Shown one piece after another: positions 24,227 to 33,155 of a stretch of 39,535 nt of DNA (positions are counted from its first letter, which is position 1; each line of letters opens with the position of its first letter). The notes beneath the pieces are model-generated. The model was not told where the DNA came from, searched no databases, and worked only from the letters and a program-made list of their open reading frames with translations. The stretch comes from Chloroflexota bacterium. GTDB lineage: Bacteria; Chloroflexota; Dehalococcoidia; UBA2979. A program made the position numbers and the translations under genes. The DNA lies in the NCBI GenBank assembly GCA_002716405.1, contig PBBA01000009.1, positions 1-39,535 on the forward strand. The letters are read 5' to 3'.

Positions 24227-25372
24227 ATGTCTATAGAGATTGAAGGTAAATGTGATGAAAAATTTTCTAAAGTACGTGATGCATTTATTGAAAATTTTGA
24301 AACTCGTGGTGATGTAGGCGCTGCCTTGTGTATTTATCATGAAGGGAATATTGTAGTCGATCTTTGGGGCGGTTATCGCAATGCTGATCGTACAATTTCT
24401 TGGACGCCTGACACTTTGGTGCAAACTTATTCTAACGGTAAGGGATGGTTAGCTACATGTATGCATATTCTTCTCGATCGTGAATTGATTGAATTGGATA
24501 AGCCAGTTGCGTATTACTGGCCTGAGTTTGCAAAACATGAAAAGCATAATGTTTTGATTCGTCATATTTTATCTCATACAGCGGGGGTACCTGCACCAAC
24601 AATGAGAGTTCCTGATGAAGCTATTTATGACTGGCAACGAATGCTGAATTATGTAGCTGATTCTGAACTCTATTGGAAACCAGGTACACAATTAGGATAT
24701 CATGCCGCTACCTTCGGCTGGCTGAATGGTGGTGTATTAGATCGTGTCACTGGCATGACTCCTGGTGAATTTCTAAGAAAGGAAATTGCACAACCATTGG
24801 ATGCAGATCTTTACTGGGGCCTTTCATCTGAATACGACGACAGGATTGCAGATTTCGTAGCACCTCCACCAACCGATCAACTCTCAAAAAATCAAATAGC
24901 TGGTAATGTAAGTATGATGGCTAAGAAGGCTTTCAATAACCCCCCACGTAGATTCAGAGCTGCTAATACTCGTGAATGGCGTGCTGCTGTTATTCCTGCC
25001 TCAAACGGCCATGCTAGCGCGCGCGGCCTTGCACGAATGTACGCTGCAATGTCATTAGGTGGGTCAATTGATGGAATTCGATTAATGAGTTCAGAAACTG
25101 TTGACATTGCTCGATCGGAGCAGATACAAGGTCCTGATGTCATTTCTGGTGGTGAAGCACGTAGGGCTTTAGGTTATGCATTAACTATGCCTGGTCCAGA
25201 TGATCCTCGTGCCGATGGGGCATTTGGGCATGGTGGACTGGGTGGATCACTAGGCTATGCTGATGTTGAAAATAAAATTAGTTTTGGATATGTAATGAAC
25301 CAAGCAGGGCAAAATATTGATCATCGTAATCGAGAGTTGAGTCGTGCATTGTACGATTCATTAGCAATATAA
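24227..25372 (+). CDS. Serine hydrolase, class C beta-lactamase/EstB-like
   Basis: About 381 residues. The acylation motif SxxK is Ser69-Lys72 (YSNGKG), the second motif Tyr is in LGYHAATFGW (Tyr157), ILSHTAGVPAP is typical, and the third motif is GHGGLGGS near the C-terminus. No signal peptide is seen, which argues for an intracellular esterase (EstB type) rather than a periplasmic beta-lactamase. The ATG at 24227 lies 6 nt after GGGGGAGG; the in-frame GTG at 24221 is too close to this site. It begins a three-gene plus-strand set with a CoA-transferase (14-bp gap) and an aldo/keto reductase. Confidence 0.92.
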   Translation: MSIEIEGKCDEKFSKVRDAFIENFETRGDVGAALCIYHEGNIVVDLWGGYRNADRTISWTPDTLVQTYSNGKGWLATCMHILLDRELIELDKPVAYYWPEFAKHEKHNVLIRHILSHTAGVPAPTMRVPDEAIYDWQRMLNYVADSELYWKPGTQLGYHAATFGWLNGGVLDRVTGMTPGEFLRKEIAQPLDADLYWGLSSEYDDRIADFVAPPPTDQLSKNQIAGNVSMMAKKAFNNPPRRFRAANTREWRAAVIPASNGHASARGLARMYAAMSLGGSIDGIRLMSSETVDIARSEQIQGPDVISGGEARRALGYALTMPGPDDPRADGAFGHGGLGGSLGYADVENKISFGYVMNQAGQNIDHRNRELSRALYDSLAI

Positions 25373-25386
25373 TTTTGGAGAAATGT

Positions 25387-26616
25387 ATGAGATCAAATAG
25401 CAATTATAATCCACATGCCCCATTGTCAGGAGTTCGTGTTGTCGAAGTTGCAAACTTCCTTGCAGCACCGATTTGCTCTGCATTAATGGCTGATATGGGA
25501 GCTGATGTAATAAAAATTGAACCACCAGGCGGAGATACTACACGAAATATGCGTATACGTGCTAATCAACCTCCTGTTTTAAACCATGGTTTCCATGCAC
25601 TTAATCGGGGAAAAAGATCGATTACTATTGATCTAAAACAGCCTGGTTCTGCTGATGTAGTAATTGAATTAGTAAAAAATGCAGATGTTTTTGTCACTAA
25701 TTTGATGACTGTCCGATTAGAAAAATATGGCATTACATATGAAAAGATCACCGAAAATAATCCAATTGTATTCGCACAAGTTACTGGATGGGGAAGCCAA
25801 GGTGAAGGTGCATCAAGGCCAGGGTTTGATTCAACTTCATATTGGGCAGGTTCTGGTCTAATGGGAATATTAGGAGATGTCAACACACCTGCGGTAGTTA
25901 GTAGAGGTGGTCAAGGTGATTATCCTGCAGGATTAGTTTTATTAACAGGTATTTTAGCTGCTTTACGTTTAAAGGAACAAACTGGAACTTCACAATTTGT
26001 CGATGGAACGTTACAAAGAGCAGGTTTATGGTCAATGGCGCTTGAATCTCAAAATGTGATGAACAATCCTAATTATCATCCCGAGCGATATGATCGAATG
26101 ACAGCAGATCTTGCAACAAGAAATTGTTATCAAACGTCTGATGGACGTTGGATGATGCTTACAATGCATAATATTTTATATTGGAAGAAATTTTGTATCG
26201 CTTTGGGAAGAGATGATTGGGCAAAAGATCCACATTACGTGAGCTCTGATTTGATGCCACAAAATCAAAGTGAATTAATTCCCGAAATAGACACAATTTT
26301 CCGCTCGCATTCGTTTGAATATTGGGCAAAAAAATTAGATGAAAATGGTTGTGTCTGGGCAGTTGCAGCTTCTCTAGAAGAAGTCACAGCAGACAAAGAA
26401 TTAATAAACCAAGGTGCATTTCATACTATTCCGAATGTAGATGTCCAGGGAAATTCTGTTGACGTAGTTTCCATTCCATTTTCTATTGACACTGCTGACA
26501 TTAAACCTAGTCGCGGTGCACCTGAATTAGGTGAACATTCACAGTCGATTTTGTTAGAAGCCGGATTTTCTGAAAATGAAATCAGTGATATTGCGAGTAA
26601 AGGGATATTAGGTTGA
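25387..26616 (+). CDS. CaiB/BaiF family III CoA-transferase, copy 1
   Basis: 409 residues. Family traits are LSGVRVVEVANFLAAPICSALMADMGADVIKIEPP, LNRGKRSITIDLKQPG, DVFVTNLMTVRLEKYGITYE and the C-terminal APELGEHS. The catalytic Asp that carries the acyl anhydride in formyl-CoA transferase (Asp169) corresponds to Asp178 in QGDYPAG, so activity is likely. These enzymes move CoA between organic acids. I use ATG 25387, preceded by GGAG at 25377-25380; a TTG at 25375 is in frame but lacks this spacing. It overlaps or abuts the aldo/keto reductase start, indicating cotranscription. Confidence 0.93.
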   Translation: MRSNSNYNPHAPLSGVRVVEVANFLAAPICSALMADMGADVIKIEPPGGDTTRNMRIRANQPPVLNHGFHALNRGKRSITIDLKQPGSADVVIELVKNADVFVTNLMTVRLEKYGITYEKITENNPIVFAQVTGWGSQGEGASRPGFDSTSYWAGSGLMGILGDVNTPAVVSRGGQGDYPAGLVLLTGILAALRLKEQTGTSQFVDGTLQRAGLWSMALESQNVMNNPNYHPERYDRMTADLATRNCYQTSDGRWMMLTMHNILYWKKFCIALGRDDWAKDPHYVSSDLMPQNQSELIPEIDTIFRSHSFEYWAKKLDENGCVWAVAASLEEVTADKELINQGAFHTIPNVDVQGNSVDVVSIPFSIDTADIKPSRGAPELGEHSQSILLEAGFSENEISDIASKGILG

Positions 26617-26618
26617 GT

Positions 26619-27596
26619 ATGGCTGACAATGCTAAGTCTAAAAATCTGCTCGGGAATACACAGTTCCAAATATCACGATTGGGCTTTGGCACTGCCCCAT
26701 TAGGTTCACTGCGTGATGAAATTTCTGTGCAAGATGCTGAAGCACTAATTGACAATGCATTTGAAATGGGTATTCGGTATTTTGATACAGCTCCTTTATA
26801 TGGTGAAGGTCGCAGTGAATGGCATCTTGGTAACGCTCTGAAAAAATTCAATCGTAACGACTATTTGTTATCGACGAAGGTGGGACGTCTCTTAAGGACA
26901 TCTGATACATCAGATAAATTGGATGTTGTTTATGACTATAATTATCAAGGTGCACTTTCTTCACTTGAAGAAAGTTTGGAACGATTACAACTTGAATACG
27001 TCGATATTTTACTATGTCATGATATTGATGTTTGGACGCATAAATCAAAACAACCTCAAATATTTAAACAAGCGACACAAGGGATTCTGCCGGCATTATT
27101 CGATCTTCGAGAAAAAGGCAGAATCAAGGCCTTTGGTATTGGGGTGAATGAATGGCAAGTCTGTGAAAAAGTAATAGAATTATTTGACATAGATTGTATT
27201 TTACTTGCTGGCCGATTTACTCTTCTTGAACAAGAAGCATTGAATTCATTACTTCCTACCTGTGTAGAAAAAAAGATTTCAGTAATTATCGGAGGTCCAT
27301 ATAATTCAGGCCTTCTAGCAACTACTGAAAAAAATGTGGCTACTTACGATTATCGCCCAGTAAGCGATCAAAAATGGAAGCAAGCCCAAGCAATTCGAGC
27401 AGTTTGTGAGGTACATAACATCGATATCCGTGCTGCGGCACTTCAATATCCCCTACGACACAGTGCAGTAGTTTCAATTATCCCCGGCGCAAAAAACATC
27501 GATGAACTAAAAATGAATATTCAGTTAATGAATCACGATATTCCTGATGCTCTTTGGGATGATTTAGATGCTCAAGGATTAACACGCAAGATTTAG
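26619..27596 (+). CDS. Aldo/keto reductase (D-threo-aldose 1-dehydrogenase/pyridoxal dehydrogenase-like)
   Basis: 325 residues, a TIM-barrel AKR. The catalytic tetrad is visible: Asp56 and Tyr61 (FDTAPLYGEG), Lys87 (STKVG) and His134 (LLCHDID). GGPYNSGLL near residue 230 and the C-terminal SIIPGAKNIDEL (cofactor 2'-phosphate/adenosine site) point to the aldose/L-fucose/pyridoxal dehydrogenase branch. ATG 26619 follows AGG by 6 nt; a TTG at 26613 overlapping the previous stop is an alternative (AAGGGA 8 nt upstream). The gene is translationally tied to the CoA-transferase and converges with the glycine-oxidase-like gene, leaving 2 bp. Confidence 0.92.
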   Translation: MADNAKSKNLLGNTQFQISRLGFGTAPLGSLRDEISVQDAEALIDNAFEMGIRYFDTAPLYGEGRSEWHLGNALKKFNRNDYLLSTKVGRLLRTSDTSDKLDVVYDYNYQGALSSLEESLERLQLEYVDILLCHDIDVWTHKSKQPQIFKQATQGILPALFDLREKGRIKAFGIGVNEWQVCEKVIELFDIDCILLAGRFTLLEQEALNSLLPTCVEKKISVIIGGPYNSGLLATTEKNVATYDYRPVSDQKWKQAQAIRAVCEVHNIDIRAAALQYPLRHSAVVSIIPGAKNIDELKMNIQLMNHDIPDALWDDLDAQGLTRKI

Positions 27597-27598
27597 GA

Positions 27599-28708
27599 TT
27601 AACGTGCGAACCTATTAGGATCAAACGCAGCTAAATCTACAGATGTGCTTTTACCAGTCAAAATAAGTTCGCTCATTGCTAAACCGGATGAAGGTGAAAG
27701 CAGAATACCTTGTCGACCGTGACCTGTTGCAATATATAAACCTTGTATTGATTCAACTTCTCCCATAAGAGGTAACCCATCTTGTGACAAAGGTCGAAGG
27801 CAAGCTGTTTGCTCAATAAGTTCTGCATTTTCCAAGTAGGCAGAGAAATTCAATGCAAATTCCAATATTTGATCACGTGCACTTCGAGTAATGCCTGTGT
27901 CAAATCCTGCGTTTTCTTCTGTGGTACCTGCGACTATTACCTCAGGATTTTTTGCAACACAGTAATTACCATCATAATTAAAACCATACATCTTAACAGG
28001 ATTTTCAGGTCGCAATTTGAGTATCTGACCCTTCAATGGTTGCACTGGTATTGGTTGTGAAATATCGTTTTCTAACATTTTAGACCATGGCCCCATAGCG
28101 ATAAGAACAGTATCAGCCTCTATCCTTTGTGAACCAACTTCAACGGCTTGAATTTGTCGATCTGCATGAATAAGTTTTGTTACCTCGCCACTTTTTACGA
28201 TTCCCCCCATTCGTTCAGTGGCAGTATACAGAGCTAATGTATATCGGTAAGCATCTACAGAAGCACTTCCGGGTAAAACTGCTGCACCTAATATTCTTTC
28301 TCCATCTATCCAATCGCTAGTTTCTTGTAGAGTCTCTGCACTCAGCCATTCGGCGTCGAGTTGGGATTTTTGATATTCATCTATCAGATTTTCTAGATCT
28401 TGTTTTTCTAGTATGTTAGTTGCAATATGGGCACGTGATGAAAATGCGAAATCGTAACCAAACCCAGCTTCCTCAGGAAGAGTTTTTGACAACTCAAGAT
28501 GCATTGAAAATCCAAGTTTTTGTAATTCATACAACGGTGTACGATTCGTCACGGATGGTCGTGATAACAGGCCTGCGGCACCACCTGATGCTCCTGCTGC
28601 TATCCCATCTTTTTCTACGATTGTTACTTCAGCTCCAGCTTTTGCTAAATGGTATGCAACCGATCCTCCTATGACTCCTCCTCCGCATATAATTATTCGC
28701 TTAGTCAT
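27599..28708 (-). CDS. FAD-dependent amine oxidase, glycine oxidase (ThiO)/DadA-like
   Basis: 369 residues from the ATG at 28708. GGGVIGGSVAYHLAKAGAEVTIVEK (from residue 9) is the FAD-binding start, GASGGAAGLLSRP is the flavin-contacting loop of the DAO/ThiO group, and the C-terminal GLYIATGHGRQGILLSPSSG completes the FAD site. It oxidises an amino acid or secondary amine to imine and H2O2. A role in thiamine synthesis would need thiG/thiS neighbours, which are absent, so catabolic use is as likely. The frame is open upstream to 28783, but homology begins at MTKRI; the preceding Nudix stop is 1 nt away, so translation is coupled. Confidence 0.9.
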   Translation of the reverse strand: MTKRIIICGGGVIGGSVAYHLAKAGAEVTIVEKDGIAAGASGGAAGLLSRPSVTNRTPLYELQKLGFSMHLELSKTLPEEAGFGYDFAFSSRAHIATNILEKQDLENLIDEYQKSQLDAEWLSAETLQETSDWIDGERILGAAVLPGSASVDAYRYTLALYTATERMGGIVKSGEVTKLIHADRQIQAVEVGSQRIEADTVLIAMGPWSKMLENDISQPIPVQPLKGQILKLRPENPVKMYGFNYDGNYCVAKNPEVIVAGTTEENAGFDTGITRSARDQILEFALNFSAYLENAELIEQTACLRPLSQDGLPLMGEVESIQGLYIATGHGRQGILLSPSSGLAMSELILTGKSTSVDLAAFDPNRFAR

Positions 28709-28709
28709 T

Positions 28710-29324
28710 TTAACGATCCTCAGGTAATCCAAATACTTGCCAACCTGCTCGAATCGTTCCAACTTCACCAGGATCAAATACAAGTCCCGAACCAGGAGGA
28801 GTATTTAGTGCTTTCGATATTGCCCATCTGGATAAGCCTTGAACTGATTCCATTGACTCCATTTCCTCTAATGAGAAGAAACCAGCATCTGCAATTTCAT
28901 CGCCATCATATGCAGGTTCTCCACTCACTAAATTAAGTCTAAAAATAACGTACATATTTGTACTTGGTCCACCGGTTCCCCCGCCAATTGAATGTCGAAA
29001 AGCGATAACATCACTTACCTTTGCGATAATACCTGCTTCCTCTTCTACTTCACGTTCGACAGCAAGTGAAATATTTTCATCATGTTCTGCATAACCACCT
29101 GGTATTTGCCATGAACCAGCAAATGGATTCCACCCTCGTTGAACCAACAATGCCCGTTTCGCGTCGGCATCTTCACGAATAACTACCCCGGCACATCCAA
29201 TTGAAAAATCACCAAAATGTATAAAACCACATGATTCATCGGGACAGGCTATACGGTCTCGGCCGCCATCAAATTTCGTTGTTAACGACAACGCACATCG
29301 TGGACAATAAGTCATGGTTGGCAT
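28710..29324 (-). CDS. Nudix hydrolase with N-terminal zinc ribbon
   Basis: 204 residues. The zinc ribbon Cys7, Cys10, Cys27, Cys32 (YCPRC...ACPDESC) is followed by a Nudix fold whose box fits the consensus GX5EX7REUXEEXGU exactly (Gly77 to Ile99, with REVEEEAGI). Zinc ribbon plus Nudix resembles NudC-like NADH pyrophosphatases and related NUDIX proteins; the substrate is probably a nucleoside diphosphate derivative. I choose ATG 29324, with AAAGG 7 nt upstream; the GTG at 29339 overlaps the carboxyltransferase stop and lacks its own site. It is the middle gene of a three-gene minus-strand operon. Confidence 0.92.
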   Translation of the reverse strand: MPTMTYCPRCALSLTTKFDGGRDRIACPDESCGFIHFGDFSIGCAGVVIREDADAKRALLVQRGWNPFAGSWQIPGGYAEHDENISLAVEREVEEEAGIIAKVSDVIAFRHSIGGGTGGPSTNMYVIFRLNLVSGEPAYDGDEIADAGFFSLEEMESMESVQGLSRWAISKALNTPPGSGLVFDPGEVGTIRAGWQVFGLPEDR

Positions 29325-29338
29325 AGTTGTACCTTTCA

Positions 29339-30895
29339 CTATGGTCGATATGGTACAGGATTTAATCCAGTTTGAGTTTTTAATATACTTTGTGCATCTC
29401 TAACAAAGTCGACAATAAGTGGTCGTGTATCTCGAGGATCTATCACATCTTGCCCTGTCGCCTCAGCTGTGCGGAAAGGTGATGCCATTGCTTGTAAGCG
29501 TGCCTCAATTTCAGCAAGCTTTTCTTCTGGATTTTCTGATTCTGCAATTTCCCTACGATACGCCGCAGAAACACCACCTTCAATATGCATTGAACCCCAA
29601 CGTGCTGATGGCCAAACATACCTACGAAATAATCCGCTCGGACGTTGCTGGCATTGACCTGCTACACCATATAACTGCCCCATGACAATTGTAAGCCATG
29701 GTGTACGACTTTCACATGTTGCAATTACAAGACGCGCCCCTGCACGTTCGATCCCTTTTTTTTCTGATTCAAGACCAACCATAAAACCTGGTTCATCCGC
29801 AAAAGAAATAATCGGCAAATGAAAAGTGTCACATAATTGAATGAAACGAATTATCTTATCACCAGCAGCTACATCAGTGGTTCCTCCCATAACGGCTGTG
29901 TTATTTGCCATAATACCAACAGGATACCCATCGATACGAGCGAGCCCTGTAATTCTTGATTTTGCATAATGTGGTGCAATTTCGAAAAATGAATTTTTAT
30001 CGACTACATGTTCGATTACATCATGTGCATCATACGGACGACGTGTATCACGAGGGACTATCGATAACAATTCTTCATCACGACGATTCGGATCATCGTG
30101 GGGTTCTTTCCGTTCGGGAATTTCCCAGACACTTTGTGGTAAGTAACTTAAAAATTGCCTTATTTGAGTGAATGCTTCTTCTTCAGATTCGGCCAAATTA
30201 TCAACTACCCCACTTTGAAAAACATGTATTTGTTCTCCACCAAGATCTTCCTTTGTGATGTCATATCCTAATGCAGCTTTAACTACTGGTGGTCCACCCG
30301 GAAAAAGCTGGCTGATTCCTTTCACCATAATATTAAAATGTGCAATGCAAGCATTTACTGCCGGCAATCCAGCTACTGAACCTAAAATTGCAGAAACAAC
30401 GGGAACTCTTTGAAGTAACTTTACATCAAATTGTGTGTAACTATTACCATCAGGCACATAGGTACGACCTAGTTCTTCGAAACCACGAACACTTCCACCA
30501 GCTGCATCTAATAAACGTATATAAGGTAAACGAGATTCTAATGCACGTTGAGTAGCACGTGGTTCTGCGCCTAATCCTGTACCACTAGAATTGCCTGATC
30601 CGCCACGTACGGTAAAATCACCTGCGTTGACTATAGCTCTCCTACCGTTTACAGAGCAGAAACCTTCTACAGAACCTTTTGGTGTAAAAGAACTTAAAGT
30701 AGCATTGTCATATGTAGCACTTCCAATCAATCCAGCAAATTCTCTAAAAGAATTAACATCACAAAATGCATCAATCCTTTCACGAGCAGTTAATTTTCCT
30801 CGTCTTTTTTGTTCGGCAATTCCTCTTTCACCGCCCATTTGTTGTGCTAAATTCATGCGACGCTTTAGTTCGTTTACCTCTGGTTCCCAAGTCAT
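29339..30895 (-). CDS. Acyl-CoA carboxylase beta (carboxyltransferase) subunit homologue
   Basis: 518 residues, the normal size of propionyl/acetyl/methylcrotonyl-CoA carboxylase beta chains. It has GKLTARERIDAFCD, GRRAIVNAGDFTVRGGS, LLDAAGGSVRG, the central EDLGGEQIHVFQSGVVDN and C-terminal GYPVGIMANN plus IADEPGF-like strand ISFADEPGFMVG. The first oxyanion motif, usually PCAGGA, reads GSVAGLPAV, and the second region is MGQLYGVAGQC. This suggests an unusual acyl-CoA or a decarboxylase-like role. The biotin carboxylase/carrier subunit is not nearby and would have to be supplied from elsewhere. GAGGT precedes the ATG. Confidence 0.88.
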   Translation of the reverse strand: MTWEPEVNELKRRMNLAQQMGGERGIAEQKRRGKLTARERIDAFCDVNSFREFAGLIGSATYDNATLSSFTPKGSVEGFCSVNGRRAIVNAGDFTVRGGSGNSSGTGLGAEPRATQRALESRLPYIRLLDAAGGSVRGFEELGRTYVPDGNSYTQFDVKLLQRVPVVSAILGSVAGLPAVNACIAHFNIMVKGISQLFPGGPPVVKAALGYDITKEDLGGEQIHVFQSGVVDNLAESEEEAFTQIRQFLSYLPQSVWEIPERKEPHDDPNRRDEELLSIVPRDTRRPYDAHDVIEHVVDKNSFFEIAPHYAKSRITGLARIDGYPVGIMANNTAVMGGTTDVAAGDKIIRFIQLCDTFHLPIISFADEPGFMVGLESEKKGIERAGARLVIATCESRTPWLTIVMGQLYGVAGQCQQRPSGLFRRYVWPSARWGSMHIEGGVSAAYRREIAESENPEEKLAEIEARLQAMASPFRTAEATGQDVIDPRDTRPLIVDFVRDAQSILKTQTGLNPVPYRP

Positions 30896-30979
30896 AGTGC
30901 TACCTCACTTTTCATCTTCATCGAACTTACGTGATTCTAAGTTAATTGACTAGTTGATTGTTAATGAGCAATTTTCGAG

Positions 30980-31009
30980 TTCAAATTATTTCTAAATCAG
31001 CGGTACAAT
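30980..31009 (+). promoter_or_regulatory. Candidate promoter for the YceI gene
   Basis: TTCAAA (30980-30985) and TACAAT (31004-31009) are spaced 18 bp. They match four and five of six consensus bases. The start would lie close to the TAGGAG ribosome site and the ATG at 31028, giving a very short leader. Confidence 0.35.
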
Positions 31010-31027
31010 AAAATAGTTAGGAGAATA

Positions 31028-31792
31028 ATGCTAATTAATCGTCCACGTATATTAAGTATTGTTTTAATTTTAATAATTATTGGTGGTGTCGGAATTTGGC
31101 AATCTCCACTGTTTAATGAAGCACTACCTCCTGTAAGTATCGAAGAAGCTACAACACAACTCCAGGAAAATACACCTCAAGCAACCACAATAATCACAAA
31201 TCCACTTGCTACTGAAACAGTTACTCCCATGGCAATGGAAAATATTACCAACGATATAGATCCTCAAGGCGAATGGATAATATCTACTTCCGATACATCA
31301 TTTGCAGGGTACCGAATAGGTGAAGAACTATTAAACATTGGAACAACTACAGCTGTTGGAAGAACTAACCAAGTTACAGGTTCTTTAATGTTTGAAGGTA
31401 ATTCTATTCTCGATACCTATATCGAAGTTGATCTTACAACCCTTAAAAGTGATGAATCTTATCGAGATCGCGCCTTGCGGACACGTGGAATTGAAACAAA
31501 TATTTATCCTATAGCAACATTTAGTTTATCTGAGCCCATAAATATTCCTTCGTTACCAGAAAACGACGAACCTGTTGATGTCATCGCATCAGGAGTATTA
31601 AATCTGCATGGAGTCTCGAAAGAGATCATGTTTGAAATTTCTGGAACCTACATTAATAATGCAGTTGTTGTTGTTGGAAGTGCACCTATACTACTCGCAA
31701 ATTATAATATCGAAGCCCCTTTAGGGAGACGAGTACTTTCTATAGAAGATGAAGGTATAATTGAATTCCAAGTTGTATTCCGAAAAAATTAA
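31028..31792 (+). CDS. Membrane-anchored YceI-like lipid-binding protein
   Basis: 254 residues. An uncleaved or cleaved N-terminal hydrophobic segment (residues 7-24, ILSIVLILIIIGGVGIW) is followed by a Thr/Gln-rich linker to ~70, then a YceI lipocalin-like domain: GEWIISTSDTSFAGYRI, TAVGRTNQVTGSLMFEG, YIEVDLTTLKSDESYRDRALR, PIATFSL, GVLNLHGVSKEI. YceI proteins bind isoprenoid or amphiphilic ligands in a beta-barrel. No lipobox Cys is present, so it is probably anchored by the N-terminal helix outside the membrane. Its ribosome site is TAGGAG. It begins the plus-strand series and is 15 bp upstream of an MFS gene. Confidence 0.9.
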   Translation: MLINRPRILSIVLILIIIGGVGIWQSPLFNEALPPVSIEEATTQLQENTPQATTIITNPLATETVTPMAMENITNDIDPQGEWIISTSDTSFAGYRIGEELLNIGTTTAVGRTNQVTGSLMFEGNSILDTYIEVDLTTLKSDESYRDRALRTRGIETNIYPIATFSLSEPINIPSLPENDEPVDVIASGVLNLHGVSKEIMFEISGTYINNAVVVVGSAPILLANYNIEAPLGRRVLSIEDEGIIEFQVVFRKN

Positions 31793-31807
31793 TTCTGTGT
31801 AGGCAAT

Positions 31808-33082
31808 ATGCTACGTAAATTTTTCCCAAATGTGTATGAAGGCTGGATAGTTGTTGGTTCCGCAGGATGCATTGTAATGGCATTGGGTGCGATCTTTTTT
31901 TATGGTTTCGGAACTATCTATAATGAAGTGCGGACAGAATTTGGTTGGGATAACGCTGATACAGCACTTGCATTTTCATTACGAAATGAAGTGGGAGGTA
32001 TGGGTGCAGTTTTAGTTGGAATTGCAATCGATCGAATAGGTGCTCGGATTGTATTGTTTGTTGGTATTTTGATGACTGCATCAGGTGTTTTCATCATGTC
32101 GTACATGTCTGAAATATGGCATTTTTATGCGATTATGGTTTTTATTGCATTGGGATCGAGTGCAGCAGCAGGTCAAGTTGGGCTTACTGCAATAGCTACT
32201 TGGTTCCGAGATCGACGCACATTTGCAATGTCTATTATGACATTAGGTGGTGGGATTGGTGGTTTATTTGTCGTAATAATTGCATGGATTGTCGAATTAG
32301 CAGGTTGGCGTGATGCTTTACGTGTACTTGCCTTATTCATGTTTATTTTAGGATTTTCATTAGCAGGTAATGTACGTATTAGGCCTCAAGGGCACCATCA
32401 ACCTTTGGATGGTAAAAAAGATGACGACTCGCAACTGTCAGAGCAAAATATCCCTGAACCAATTGATATAGGTGTTTCGGTAAAAGATGCTTTAAAGAGC
32501 CGTGCATTCATATTCCTGTCAATTGCCTTGATGGGAAGTTCTTTTGGATTTGTTGCTATTGTTGTACATCAAATCCCTTATTTTGAAACGCAATTAGGAA
32601 TGTCCAAATCTACGGCTGGTAGCACTATTGCGATGTTTACCACATTTTCAATTATTGGTCGCTTTGGATTCGGTTGGATGGCAGATAAGACATCAAAGCA
32701 ATTTATGCTCATGATTGCTATTCTTTTACTTGCAAGTGGTTTAATTATTCTTGGGTTATCTACGAATTTTTGGATTGCTTTAATTGGTATTGCAGTCGCA
32801 GCTCCAGGGTTTGGAGGAACGATACCATTAGCACCCTCAATGACTGCAGATTATTTTGGCACTAAATATTTTGGCACGATTAATGGATTACTTCGATTTG
32901 TTTCGACTACTGGTTCGGCGACAGGTCCATGGGTTGTAGGAAAGTTAGTTGACATAAATGGTGATTACGTAATTGGATGGTTTGTTTCCGCTGCTGTTGT
33001 ATTAGTATTAGGTATTCCTAGTATATTAATGTTGCGTCAACCAACAGTATTACCATCTTCTCAATTGATTAATACGAGTTAA
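31808..33082 (+). CDS. MFS transporter, monocarboxylate-type, copy 2
   Basis: 424 residues with 12 predicted helices. YEGWIVVGSAGCIVMALG at the N-terminus, FGWDNADTALAFSL and IAIDRIGARIVLFVG (motif A position) resemble the MFS gene at 9540, indicating the same OFA/monocarboxylate-like branch, though the two are clearly diverged. A polar central loop (residues ~195-225, GHHQPLDGKKDDD) separates the halves. It probably imports a small organic acid that feeds the CoA-transferase downstream (inference). It follows YceI by 15 bp. Confidence 0.92.
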   Translation: MLRKFFPNVYEGWIVVGSAGCIVMALGAIFFYGFGTIYNEVRTEFGWDNADTALAFSLRNEVGGMGAVLVGIAIDRIGARIVLFVGILMTASGVFIMSYMSEIWHFYAIMVFIALGSSAAAGQVGLTAIATWFRDRRTFAMSIMTLGGGIGGLFVVIIAWIVELAGWRDALRVLALFMFILGFSLAGNVRIRPQGHHQPLDGKKDDDSQLSEQNIPEPIDIGVSVKDALKSRAFIFLSIALMGSSFGFVAIVVHQIPYFETQLGMSKSTAGSTIAMFTTFSIIGRFGFGWMADKTSKQFMLMIAILLLASGLIILGLSTNFWIALIGIAVAAPGFGGTIPLAPSMTADYFGTKYFGTINGLLRFVSTTGSATGPWVVGKLVDINGDYVIGWFVSAAVVLVLGIPSILMLRQPTVLPSSQLINTS

Positions 33083-33155
33083 ATATATCTTTCAATGTAT
33101 CTTTGACTCCTTTATGATGCGTGTATGTACTCTCCTTAAAATAAGTAGGTGTTCG

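Noticed and set aside
28709-28783. N-terminal extension of the glycine-oxidase-like protein into the Nudix gene
   Set aside because: The extra 25 residues overlap the Nudix coding end and lie before the FAD-binding motif; the ATG at 28708 fits homologues.
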